Assembly: GCA_023678885.1 (NCBI GenBank)
Contig: CM043005.1
Span: forward strand, 1,994,814 to 2,058,813
DNA: 64,000 bases
Direction: 5' to 3'
From: Pogostemon cablin
Taxonomy: Eukaryota > Streptophyta > Magnoliopsida > Lamiales > Lamiaceae
Shown: positions 23,233-33,623 of the stretch, in pieces
How the letters are laid out: every line of letters starts with the position of its first letter
How positions within the stretch are numbered: the first letter of the stretch is position 1
Translations under genes and position numbers: made by a program
The notes under the pieces: generated by a model
What the model was told of the DNA's origin: nothing
Database searches by the model: none
The model's input: the letters and a program-made list of their open reading frames with translations, nothing else

Positions 23233-23513
23233 CTCCCTCCGTCCCATACTTATGTTCACACTTTCCATTTTTATCCGTCCCACACTTATCTTCACCACCC
23301 AAAAAATGAAACTTTACATTAACTAACAATCTCAAAAGTTATCTTAATTTTAAAAATGTCACTCCCACCTAACACACATAACATACTTTATAATTTATTT
23401 ATTACCTAAAAATACTACAATACCCTTAAAAAGTCAGTAAAGTTGATCAAAAAGTAACTTTCTTAAACTCCATATATACAGTGTCGGTGAACTTAACTAT
23501 GGGACGGAGGGAG
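23233..23513. mobile_element. Stowaway-like MITE inside Copia element 1
   Basis: CTCCCTCCGTCCCA ... TGGGACGGAGGGAG with flanking TA. Copia element 2 has the uninterrupted sequence at the corresponding place (about 49258), a natural empty site that defines the ends of the insertion. An internal second CCGTCCCACACTTAT motif repeats the terminal sequence. Confidence 0.92.
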
Positions 23514-24659
23514 TAATTGATGATTGTAAGAAGTTATCCGAGTGCGTGTGCACTTCTCCAACTGTAAGGCACATAAGCTCGCGCAATGGACTTGGAATCA
23601 AATAATGGTGTACACTTAGGTGTAAATAATTAGTATCCTCCCCAACAGAGTTACTACAATTATTTGCATGGCTAAAGAGGAACCGACTATTAATTATTTT
23701 GTCATGAGGTTAGGTTGAAAAATAAAATTAATGGGTAAAACCTTCTCTTGTAAATGTTCGGGTTTGTAAATGTCCACACTAACGTGGCTGGCAGACTCAC
23801 GATGCTTGAGATATCGGTAAATTTTATTTTTATATTGTTTAGAGGGAATCAATATAAAAGGATAAAATTCAAAGATTTGATCGGTGTATTTATTTATGAT
23901 TCTCTGAATTTTCAAAATGGTTTTATCTTGCTTATTGTTAACTAAAAGAAACATATTTACTTGTCCAAAATTAAATGATTAGAAAAGAATCTTGGTTTTG
24001 AATTTCACTGCTTAGGAAAATATATATGTATTCTCACTAAGGATGTCCCATGATGCCTATTAAAGTCTCTAGTGGAGAGGTGAGAGGTTCATAGAAATAT
24101 GATGGTCTCATGTGACTATTCAGATACTTGAGTAAGAAAGAAATGCAAGAAGTTATGGATAAGTTGATGAATAAATTGGGAAACATGGAGTAGAAATTGA
24201 AGGGGAAACCTAGATCAATTTATTCTTCATAATTTGCTTGGATATTTTGAGGAAGTTCTACCTGAAATACAAGAGGTTGTATATGGTGGGGAACTTCTGA
24301 CTAAACATATGGCAAAATTAATCAAATTTCATCAAAATGTGAACAAGTTTAATATCTCATTCACTAGTCGTTGAAGTATTATTAGTGATAGCATTTACTG
24401 ACACGTTATGTGTAGATACCGGAGTCACTAAAAGCCTGCAACTAAGTGATGATGGATAAGTTGATAATCTGTTGTGGTACGTTAGTGACAATTTGTAAAC
24501 TCTTAAATCAAGTTTATCCCATGGATGCAACAAATTAGAAATTAATAATGCGTTTTCTAATCCTAATAAGAGAAAGACTCTTATGGAAATGATTAGATAG
24601 ATGATAATTATTTGAAATTACTAAATTCATTTTATAGGTGTGCCCTAGAAACAACATGT

Positions 24660-25990
24660 CGTATAATGTTTGTTTGTTTGTGGGATATCCTAGAAAAATG
24701 AAGGTGATGATTTATTTAGTGTAAAAGATCGAAGGGTGATTGTTAACACAAACACTAAATTTTTGGAAAATGACTAAGTACTAAATCATAAGCCTATGTA
24801 TAAATTGTTCTAAAGGAAGTGAGAGGGAAAACACAAACACTAGATATACCACAACGTAAACTACAATGCGTATCACGTCTAATACACAATTACGTGTAGT
24901 GTCTTGTCATAGTGGGAGGGTTGTTCGACAACCAGTAAGATATATATTTTGGGAGAGTCGTGAGACTTGGTCCCTAGTAAACATGGAATGGACCCACAGA
25001 TACAACGAAGCACTACAAGATCAAAATGCGATATCTTAGCAAACACAATAATTTTTGAAATTGAATCGATGGATTCTAAATTAGATCTGACTGCTTGTAG
25101 ATCCATGGATGGTGTGAAAGCCATTAAAAGTGGCTCTGTAAAATAAAAGAGGATCATAGAATAAGGTGAAAATATTGGATGCAAAGCTTTTTGCGAAAAG
25201 GTATAATCAGAAAGAAAAGGTTCGATTATGAGGAAACATATTCGCCGGTAACTATGCCTATATTGATCCAAACTCTTTTATCTGTTGCAACTCATATGAA
25301 ATATGAGGGATAGCAAATAGATGTATAGACAACTTTCATGATTGGAAGTCTTGAGGAAAACATCTATGTGAAGCAACCAGAGTGATTCATTGCAAAGGGC
25401 TAAGAGCATTGTGATAGTAAGCTTAAAGTGTCCATCAATGGACTAAAACAAGCTTCAAAATTATAGAACATCTATTTTGACGAAGAAATCCAGTGATATG
25501 GATTTAATCAATGCTCAGATATATCTTATGTATTGATAAGAGTGACGAAAATATGATGGTATTTCTTGTACTATACTCGGTGATATATTGCTCATTGGAG
25601 ACAATGAAAGAGTATTGTCAGCCATATGGGGTATGGTTAATAAAGTAGTATGAAATAAAGGACTTAAGAAGAGCAAAAATATCCTTTTGATCACGGTAAT
25701 ACGGATCACAAGAAAAAATATTATGCTTGTCTCAAGTTTCATGAATTGATACGATCCTTACTCATTTTAGTATGTGACTTTATCTAAGGAAATGTGTCTT
25801 GACACAAAAGAAGATAAAGAAGATGGAAGCGGTTCTTTATTCTTCGACGAATAAAGAAGCTTAATCTAAGGAATGTTATGCACGAGAATGGATATTTATT
25901 TTGCCGAAGGCATGTATAGTGGGTATCAAGGTAATCTAAAACTAAGAATGTTAAACTGTGGTAGCACATAATTTATAAGTACCTGAAAAG
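24660..25990 (+). pseudogene. Shattered Copia pol (IN end, RT, RNase H pieces)
   Basis: Recognisable islands in shifting frames: an integrase C-terminal piece (GYPRK-like, about 24680-24770), RT pieces around 25310-25450 (ENIYVKQPE and INGLKQASK), a YVDD-box remnant reading DILLIGDNE (about 25580), and RNase H-like pieces near 25800-25900. Stops and frameshifts fall every few dozen codons. The same islands in the same order occur in Copia element 2. Confidence 0.8.
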
Positions 25991-26270
25991 GATTAGAAAT
26001 TATATGTGGGCTTACCGGACAGATTCACTGCTTCTTAGGGGTTACATAGATTCAGATCTTTCAAATCAGATAGGGATGGCAGTAAATCTACCTCAAAGAT
26101 TATGTGTTTAATTTTAAGAAGTTGAGTCATAATGTGGAGGAGTGTTATATATAAATATATTTCAGACTCCGGACTCCATCATGAAATGATGATCAATTGG
26201 AGCCTATGAGGCAGCCAAAGTATCTGTATGACTCTAGAAACTTCATCATGGACTTCGAAGTGTTTCTAAG

Positions 26271-27346
26271 TTGAGCAGGACCGCATGAGATCGTTCAACT
26301 TATACTGACTTATAGAAGAACTTGATCTCTGTTATTATGGATGTTCGTGCTCTTAATCTCTATACAATAACCTCGACACGTAGGGCAGTATGTATTTCTT
26401 TGATTGATCAATGAGTGAGATTTACATGTAATTAAATCAATAAACTCGATGAGTTGGAAAGTAGTGTTGTCTCTATGGTGTGCTGTTGATTGTAGAAGGA
26501 ATCCGTGTCCGTCATAGGTTGATGATGTCCCCTTGAGGAGCTCATAAGGATTATCATATAAACCCTGCAGGTGGATTTATTCCGGCATGATAATGAGATT
26601 GAGTGGTACTACTCTCGGATGAGATATTAATTAATTGAGTTGTCAGTAACTTAAAATGGGCATTGTATATCTTAAACATGGAGAGATTGTCGGGCTCATA
26701 ATAAGAATGAGCCCATAACATAATTATGGGATTAGAACGATAGTGCAGTAATTATATTTTAGTGGTATATATTATTATTATTGGACTTAAGTATAAGTTT
26801 TGGGCTAAGCTTGGATACTTAAGCCCAATGGAGGCTCAACTCTAATTTCTCCTCCTGGTCCTGCTGTAGCCCATATATATGTCATCTCAGCTATTCGAAA
26901 ATCCTAATCGATGAGATTAATCACGTCTAACACTGTGAGAAGGATGAGGGAACATCAGAATGAGAAGATCTCGAGGATCGTCGCTCACACGACGTCGAGA
27001 TTGGACTTGAGAATACAGCAAAAGATTGTAAGGTTGTTTGCTGCTACTGTCTGCCACCTTCTACGATTTTTATAAAATCATACAGACTTCAGAATTGGAC
27101 TAGTGATATACTAATGGAAATTCGCTGAAGAGAGGATCGATTAGCCGTGTAGATCACTCAAATCGGAGATCGAATGAGGAAGTTATGGCTATTCTCGTGA
27201 GGCTGCACAGGCTGTCATCGAGAATTCATCTTCTCCAACATACTCTGGTGAAAGATAATACGTTTTTTATCTTCATGCTTCCGTTGTTTGTTAGAAACGT
27301 ATGAAACCCTAATAGGTCACTTTAACCAAACGATCAAACGCCAACA
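26271..27346 (+). repeat. 3' LTR of Copia element 1, 5'-deleted (1076 bp)
   Basis: Aligns with the 5' LTR from its base 315 onward, starting TTGAGCAGGACCGC. The junction joins internal sequence ...GTTTCTAAG to LTR TTGAG, with TTG shared as microhomology, indicating an internal deletion after insertion. Confidence 0.88.
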
Positions 27347-28263
27347 CAAACATGATTATTGGGGTATTTGGATCACTCAATTTTCTATTTTCTATCCACA
27401 AATGTTTGTAAAGGAGGAGAAGAAAAAGGAGTTTGAAGAGCATGTCAAATCTCTCAAGAAAAAGTATAAGGAGAAAAGGAAAGAAGAGCCACCCGAAGCA
27501 AGTGAATCGGTGCACAAAGAAGGGTCTACAAAAGTTGGTAATCGGGGAAAGTTCACAATTCCTTGTGATTTTGAAGGAAAATGAACTCTTGATGCATTGT
27601 GTGACATGGGAGCGAGGGTCAATGTGATGTCTCATGCTACTTTCAAGAACCTTGAAATAAGAAGAGTGCTCAAGCCTACGACTATCCGTCTTGAGGTGGT
27701 AAATGGAGAAGTTGTTAAGCCACTAGGGGTTGTTGAAGGCGTGGAGGTGAAAGTGATGGGGCTAGCTTTCCCGGTTGATTTCATGGTGTTGGAAGTAAAG
27801 GCGGATCCTCAAATTGCACTTATTTTGGGAAGGTCATTTCTAGCTACGGGAAGAGCGAAAATTGATGTTGGTAGAGAAGATCTTTTCTTGAGTTCGAAAG
27901 GAAAGAGTGTTACATTCTTATGTAACAAAAAAAAGGAACCAAGTCTCATTTAAAGCCTCTGGATGATCCAATGAATCATGATTCTCTTCTCTTTGACAAA
28001 TTAAATTCATTTCTTCATGATTATATGAAAATATCAAATTCTAACTTTTCTTCTTGTGATGTTGATAGGAAGAAAGCATCGGAGCTCGATTGGAAAATAG
28101 ACAAAGGAGAAAGAGGAAATCTACTAGAATCACTTCTTGAAGATGACTTGATGTTTGTAAGCAAAAATGGTGAAGTGGAGCTAGTAGACAAAAACAGGGC
28201 TAATCAAATGTTCAAAGTTATGAGGCGAGGAGAGAGAGTGGTGGACCAACATTTATTCCAATG
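27347..28263 (+). pseudogene. Athila-type gag end and protease region
   Basis: Resumes the host frame after Copia element 1. A Lys/Glu-rich coiled segment (to 27580) is followed by an aspartic-protease-like domain: ALCDMGARVNVMSHATF corresponds to the active-site loop, with DMGA where Athila proteases usually have DLGA. A further frame (27971-28263) ends MRRGERVVDQHLFQ. An in-frame TGA at 27582 separates gag and protease. Nothing of the RT follows; the sequence passes directly into the Athila-like 3' region. Confidence 0.8.
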
Positions 28264-29830
28264 AGCGTAAAATTCCGTCTGACTTGAAGACGTTAAACTT
28301 AGCGCTAAATGGGAGGCAACCCATTTTTTTAATCTTTTGATGCTTGTTTTGTTGTTTGCATTTTGGTCTTGTAGGTGGATTGTGCTTGTGAGAAAAAGGC
28401 ATATTGAAGATATAGAAAGTTCTTCATGGATTCGAGTAAGCATGTTGCACCACTTGTTGCAAACTTAAGTCTCAACTTGTTTCGATTTAAGTTTGGGGGG
28501 CTAGTGCATGGTAGACATAACTCGATTCGTTGGATGCATATGCTTCCCCATAACAAGATCGTTGATAGAAACTACAAGGGCAAGTCCCACCATTTTTTTC
28601 AAACTTAATTCTCAACTTATTTCGATTTAAGTTTAGGGGGAGAGTGCGTGGTGTGACTCACCACTTGAGTGTGCTTGATATGATGATGATGAGAGGACTT
28701 CTTGTAAAATTAGGTCAATTTTAAAATTTTTCTCATGAGTTTTGGTTTGATTTTGGTTCGATTGGTTGTGTTGAAGTGCATGATAATCCATATTTTTAAT
28801 GAAATTGTTGAACTAATGATTTTGATAAAATTTTGAGCATGTACAAGGGGCGCATTGGAAGCACGAATTGAGCTCGGAGCTAACAACTTCCACTACCAAA
28901 TATCTATTGAGGGAGTTTACTCTACACTCATCACTTCTATGTGATTAGCATAATTTGATTTAATTTGGATTGTTGTTAATTAGCATGCTATTTCATGTGT
29001 TATGTTTGTGGGAAGTTTACTTTCATAATTTAGGTTTTCCTTTTCAATCAAAGATGGGGATGCATTGTGAGCTTACATGAATATGGATGTTATGAATGTG
29101 TGCTTAATTCTCTAATGATGGATGGTTTTGTTATTTTTGCATGTTATGTGTTTTGATTATTTCTTGTTTGGTGAGTCATTTCTTATATGTTTTGTTTGTA
29201 TTTTTATTTTTTGTTTAGGGTTTGATTTGGTGATTTATTTATGGGAGATCGTGAGTCATTTTTGAATGTGAGGGATGACATGTTGTTGTGATAAGTTGTG
29301 AGCGATGACATGTTGTTGTGATAAGTGATAGCAAGTTATGATTAAGAATCTCTATACTTTCGAATTGTGACATGTTCTATTTAACTTGTTCAATTTTGAG
29401 ATGAATGTGGTGTAATAAGTTTCCTAAGGTCTGAGCATAAGCTTGTGAGCATTTAACCCTCAACCGTGAATGCATGGTATCTCTTTTCATGAGTGGATTA
29501 GTTGTGTTTGATAAGTTAGAACTTGCTCATTGACTATAGGAACGAGCCCAATTTGTGGAGATTAGTGAAATGATCTAAGGTCATCCTTGTTATTTATAGT
29601 TATTGCCATATATTTTCTTACCTTATACATCATCCATAGTCAACCACTTTGAGCCTATAAGCCTATTTCTTGTGAATTTAGCACATTACAAGCCATGATT
29701 ACCCACTTAAGCCTTATATATATCCTTTGTGTGGGTGATTGAGGAGATAGTAGCTAGAAATGTTTGATGCCTATAAGCCTATTTCTTGTGAATTTAGCAC
29801 ATTACAAGTCATGATTACCCACTTAAGCCT

Positions 29831-29896
<66 letters not shown>

Positions 29897-30021
29897 TTTG
29901 TGTGGGTGATTGAGGAGATGGTAGCTATAAATATTTGATGAGAAAGCAAAACAAGAAATGAAATGGTAAACAAGCAAGAAAATGATGCTCTAGCTACCAT
30001 CTCCTCAATCACCCACACAAA

Positions 30022-30063
<42 letters not shown>

Positions 30064-30806
30064 TTTGTGTGGGTGATTGAGGAGATGGTAGCTATAAATA
30101 TTTGATGAGAAAGCAAAACAAGAAATGAAATGGTAAACAAGCAAGAAAATGATGCAAAGAGCATGAGCACGAATGTACATGCAACCTTAAAATAAGAAAA
30201 AGAGTAAAACAACAACAATGTGCTCAAGGAAATTATGAAAGTTAAAGAAAGGAAGCATGAATCAAAAGAAGTTCAAGAAAAATTATGATGATTAGTGCAT
30301 GTGATCAATAAAGATAAGAAAGGAAGAAAGAGAAGTGAAGAAGTTGAGGAAGTTGATCATCTCTTCTATTACTTACATTTGATTAGTCACTATTACATAT
30401 ACTCTTCTTATCCAACCAAAGAGTCTATCATTACATCCAATTACAAAGACCTTTTTGATCATTGATTGAAACTTTGGTGATTTATGAATGTAGTCCACGA
30501 GCAAGCTTATAGCGAGTCGAGCCAATCGGTTGATGAGTGTTGATTTACCCCACTTTATAGAGTGTTGAGAGAAATTTATACCCGTTGTGAGGCTTGGACC
30601 AAAAGGGACTATATTACATTATATTCTCTTTGAATTGAACTTGTTAATATTGTTTGCATGTTATAAGTTTAATGTTGTAAGACGAAAGTATAATTTGTGA
30701 TTCTTATTGCTATTGATGTGTTATTACCTATGTTCGTTAGGTTTTTCCTAGGTGAAAATCTCTCCCCTTGGTTTATCATTTTCGTTATTCACGGACGAAC
30801 AACACT
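28264..30806. other. Athila 3' untranslated region
   Basis: Contains the GGGAGGCAACCCA motif typical of the Athila 3' part (28310) and repeated polypurine-like AAGTTTGGGGGG (28490) and AAGTTTAGGGGGA (28630). No pol or env-like frame is visible. The duplicated and inverted (TA)n cluster at 29653-30155 lies inside. Confidence 0.6.
29653..30155. repeat. Cluster of direct and inverted duplications around (TA)n tracts
   Basis: Block A (GCCTATAAGCC...) occurs at 29653-29720 and 29769-29836. Block B (TATCCTTTGTGTGGGTGATT...) occurs at 29719-29768 (diverged), 29892-29988 and 30059-30155; the last two are nearly identical over 97 bp. An inverted copy of the first 36 bp of block B sits at 29991-30026. 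Pure (TA)n tracts (about 29836-29892 and 30024-30060) separate the copies. Confidence 0.9.
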
Positions 30807-30818
30807 TTAAGTTTGGGG
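30807..30818 (+). promoter_or_regulatory. Polypurine tract of the Athila-like element
   Basis: TTAAGTTTGGGG abuts the 3' LTR start TGTCGTGAG at 30819, the usual place for plus-strand priming. Confidence 0.7.
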
Positions 30819-32354
30819 TGTCGTGAGCGATATTTTCACTTAGATTTTAGTATTTTTTATGTGTGTTTTCGTATTATTTTATCCGTATTTATGTGTATTT
30901 TGATGGTGTTTTGTATTTTTATGTAAATGTGTGAGAATGAGCTTAAACGTATGATTTTTCAACTAAAAATAAATTCTAGACACAAAAAGAAAGATGTGAA
31001 AAAATGCGGATTGCAATTCAGAGTTGAAACGAGGGAGAACGAGCCGAAACGAAAGAAGAAAAACAAAGGCAGCACCAACACGACCAGTGTGCATGCACAC
31101 GCCCAGTCGTGTGCGGAACACTCCCCTGTAAGCCAAGGTCGTGCGCCAGCATTTGAAACACCTACACACCCATAGGCAGTATGCTTGCAGACGGCCAGCC
31201 GTGTGCACGCACATGAGCCGTGTCCATACAAAAAATCAGAAAATTCAGCAACCTAGAAGCTCCCAAGGGGTATAAATACTCAATTTCAACATTTGAGGCA
31301 GATTTCGTGGGTTTGAGGCTGCACACACACATCACACACAATTTCTTCTATTTTACACCATCATCTTCATCCATTCACCAACCATTCCATCTATTTCATC
31401 CCACCATCAAACCATTTGAGGAAAAAAAGCAAGGAAGAGAGGAGAATTATAAACGGAAGAAGGAGATCACCATTGGAGCCAATCAAGGGAGTTTTCATCT
31501 GCACTTTGTATTGAAACCTTATTATTTATCATGTTTTGTAAGTATTTTAATGTCTATGTTGATTTCTTTTTTAATATAGTAGGCTAATCTCCCTTGTGAG
31601 ATTAGCAATATGAGAGTTGTTGGTTATTTTTGGAATTTGTGTATTAAAATTCATATGTTGATTGGGTTAATTGATTTTCTATCATTGATGCTTTCGATCT
31701 TGATGTTTATATGATTTGTGTGGTCTGTTGTTTTAAACATATGATTAGATTGAGAAGTCAATGATATGTTTAGAATAATTAATTGAATCATTTTGTCATA
31801 CATCTCATGTGCATTATAGATCTTAAAGAGATAGAGATGTCCTTTAGGATTTAGAACTTTTTGATAGGACATCCGATTGGTTTGATCGAGAGATTGATTA
31901 ATCGTGTGAAGGGACTCTTATTTCAAGCTTAGTACCTAGTTGGAATTGTTTGAGTGAGAACCAATCCATTGAGCTATTTTGAGATTACTAAACGGATCCA
32001 TATCATATCCATCTCGAGAGAGAGTTTAGGTAAATTTAGTGTTGACCCTTAGTCTTATACCCATGATTCATATGAATTTGATGCATTTATCCTAGGATTT
32101 CCACTTCTTAATTGTTGTTAATCTCACTTTTACTTAACTTGGAAAATCACTCTTCATTTATCTATATTGTTTGTTGATCATTGTTTGCTTACTTGCTTTG
32201 ATTGATTTTATTTACTTGTTTGAACAGCCTATCCATTGATGATTCATTTCTATAAAGTTACAAGAAACGTGATATCGCTTAAGCTCTAGTACCTTCCTCC
32301 TTGTGGTTTGATAAATTCTTTAATTGGTCATCCCAACTACAAAATGGCTAATCA
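30819..32354 (+). repeat. 3' LTR of the Athila-like element (1536 bp)
   Basis: Matches the 5' LTR, ends GGCTAATCA, then GGTAT. The TATA region reads GGGGTATAAATACTC, so the palindrome seen in the 5' copy is lost here. Visible substitutions and indels against the 5' LTR indicate an insertion clearly older than Copia element 2. Confidence 0.88.
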
Positions 32355-32531
32355 GGTATATGTGTTAAAAAGGTGGTGGCAAATTTGAAATTAAAGTATG
32401 TTAGAGGGATATTAGTTAGTTGATTTTTCCTTTTATGGAAATGTGAAGTTAAATTTGGGACGGACCAATACGGAAAGTATGAAGAGGAAGTAATATTTTT
32501 TAACTAAATTTATTGACTTTTGAGAGTAATA

Positions 32532-32923
32532 CTCCCTCCGAGCGCCCAAAAAAATCTCATTTTTCCATTTTGGAGTTCCATCCCCAAGGGTCTCATTTCT
32601 CTTTTTACATACATGAGTCCCACACACACTTATTAATACAATCTAAATATGGGACTTACACACCCACTAATAAAACTACCCATTTCATATTAAATAATAA
32701 TACTTCTTAATCAATGTGTAAAAAGTAAATGAATATCTTTGTGGTGGATGGATATAGTATGATATGTTTAAATAATAAATAATATGATGTGTGTTAAAAA
32801 GTACAATTTTGATATTATAATATATTTTTGAGATTTTGGGTTGAGGGATTTTTTTTAAGAGGCGAACTTTATTGTAAAATGGTTAAATGAGAAAATTGTA
32901 AATTTAATCTTGCAATGAGGGAG
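32532..32923. mobile_element. MITE of the CGCCCAAAA type
   Basis: Starts CTCCCTCCGAGCGCCC and ends ATGAGGGAG with TA at both flanks. The interior motifs CATTTTTCCATTTTGG, CCCCAAGGGTCTCATTTC and CACTAATAAAACTACCC recur in the split MITE of nest 2 and at 60755-60983. This is a second MITE family with similar termini. Confidence 0.7.
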
Positions 32924-33374
32924 TATATTCTAAGTTGTTCAACATCCAACTGTAACAATTTTGTGTTGAAGACTCAACATAAACAGATGCTTGGAACTCT
33001 AGCAAGGGAGTTTGTTATAAGAATCGACCAAGGGCTTAATTCTCATGTTATTTTGAATGAATTGTCGATATAAATCATAAATAAAGAATGTAATAAATTC
33101 TAGGGGTAAATAAAAAGCAATAAATCAATTGTCGATATAAAGCATAAACAAAAAATATAATAAATTTTGATGGTAAATGAAAAGTAAGTGTAAAATAATA
33201 ATATCACCTCTTTACATATTTGAAGTGATCAATTTAATTTTAAATGAATTGTCAATAAAATCCTAAAAATGAAAATTCAATAGGAGTATGTTTGTCTGAT
33301 GTTTATGTAGTTTTTGAAAACTTAGTTTTCAAAACCCAGAACCTCAGCTCAATTGAATAATAATAGTCTATATT
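32924..33374. other. AT-rich spacer
   Basis: Nothing recognised. It ends with the first copy of the SINE target duplication (33359-33374). Confidence 0.5.
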
Positions 33375-33607
33375 GCCCCAGGGCATAGCTCAAGTGGTAG
33401 AGGGGAGGGTGGAAAGGCCTTCCAGCTGAGCTTGGTTGCTGCAGGGTGGGGGTTCGAATCCTGCCTTTGGCATGGATTTGGCCCCTTGCAAGCACAAGTT
33501 TAACAGTGAGTCCTCCCTATAAGCCACTTGAGGCACATCCTGCGATTTACCTCCTCCACCAATCCCCAGGGCAGGGGCGATGGGGGCCCCTAATAATGGG
33601 GTACACC
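33375..33607 (+). mobile_element. tRNA-derived SINE with perfect 16-bp target duplication
   Basis: A 233-bp insertion flanked by AATAATAGTCTATATT at 33359-33374 and 33608-33623. It carries a pol III A box (TAGCTCAAGTGG, 33386-33397) and B box (GGTTCGAATCC, 33451-33461), 54 bp apart. Beyond the tRNA-like head it has a GC-rich body with CCCCAGGGCAGGGGCGATGG and ends TAATAATGGGGTACACC without an evident poly(A). SINEs use LINE machinery in trans. The intact duplication and boxes suggest a fairly recent copy. Confidence 0.9.
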
Positions 33608-33623
33608 AATAATAGTCTATATT

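Larger units (their letters stand above)
19661..27346 (+). mobile_element. Copia element 1, non-autonomous, 3' LTR truncated
   Basis: Begins TGTTAAATTGTATACT and ends ATGCCAACA-like, flanked by CAAAC on both sides (19656-19660, 27347-27351), so the insertion into Athila gag-pro is intact at both outer ends. The 5' LTR is followed by a degraded initiator-Met primer site. Gag is not recognisable and pol survives only as shattered integrase, RT and RNase H pieces. About 600 bp spanning the internal 3' end and the first 314 bp of the 3' LTR is deleted. A MITE sits at 23233-23513. Same family as Copia element 2, but older. Confidence 0.9.
16001..32354 (+). mobile_element. Athila-like Ty3/Gypsy element, gag-pro only, interrupted by Copia 1
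   Basis: Long terminal repeats at 16001-17647 and 30819-32354 begin TG and end CA, flanked by the 5-bp duplication GGTAT (15996-16000, 32355-32359). The primer-binding site TGGTGCCGTTGCCGGGGA matches, with one change, the 3' end of tRNA-Asp as in Athila elements; the polypurine tract AAGTTTGGGG precedes the 3' LTR. Inside are gag and an Athila-type protease region but no RT, RNase H or integrase. Copia element 1 (19661-27346) is inserted near the gag-pro junction. Without it the element is about 8.7 kb. It is non-autonomous and its gag is broken by stops. Confidence 0.9.
15874..32490. mobile_element. Stowaway-like MITE split by the Athila-like element (nest 1 shell)
   Basis: The left part 15874-16000 opens CTCCCTCCATCCC and carries family interior such as AAGAAAAGTTATTTTTTGAC and GGTAATAAATAAATGATAAAGTATGGTAT. 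The right part 32360-32490 continues with ATGTGTTAAAAAGGTGG...AAATTTGAAATTAAA and ends near GGAAGTAA with a damaged terminus. The two parts rejoin cleanly once the Athila-like element and one copy of GGTAT are removed. Confidence 0.7.

Noticed and set aside
29771..30227. Minus-strand frames with long Tyr-Ile runs
   Set aside because: They translate (TA)n microsatellites.
33375..33461. A functional tRNA gene
   Set aside because: A and B boxes are present but no cloverleaf with an anticodon arm can be drawn; the flanking duplication shows it is the head of a SINE.
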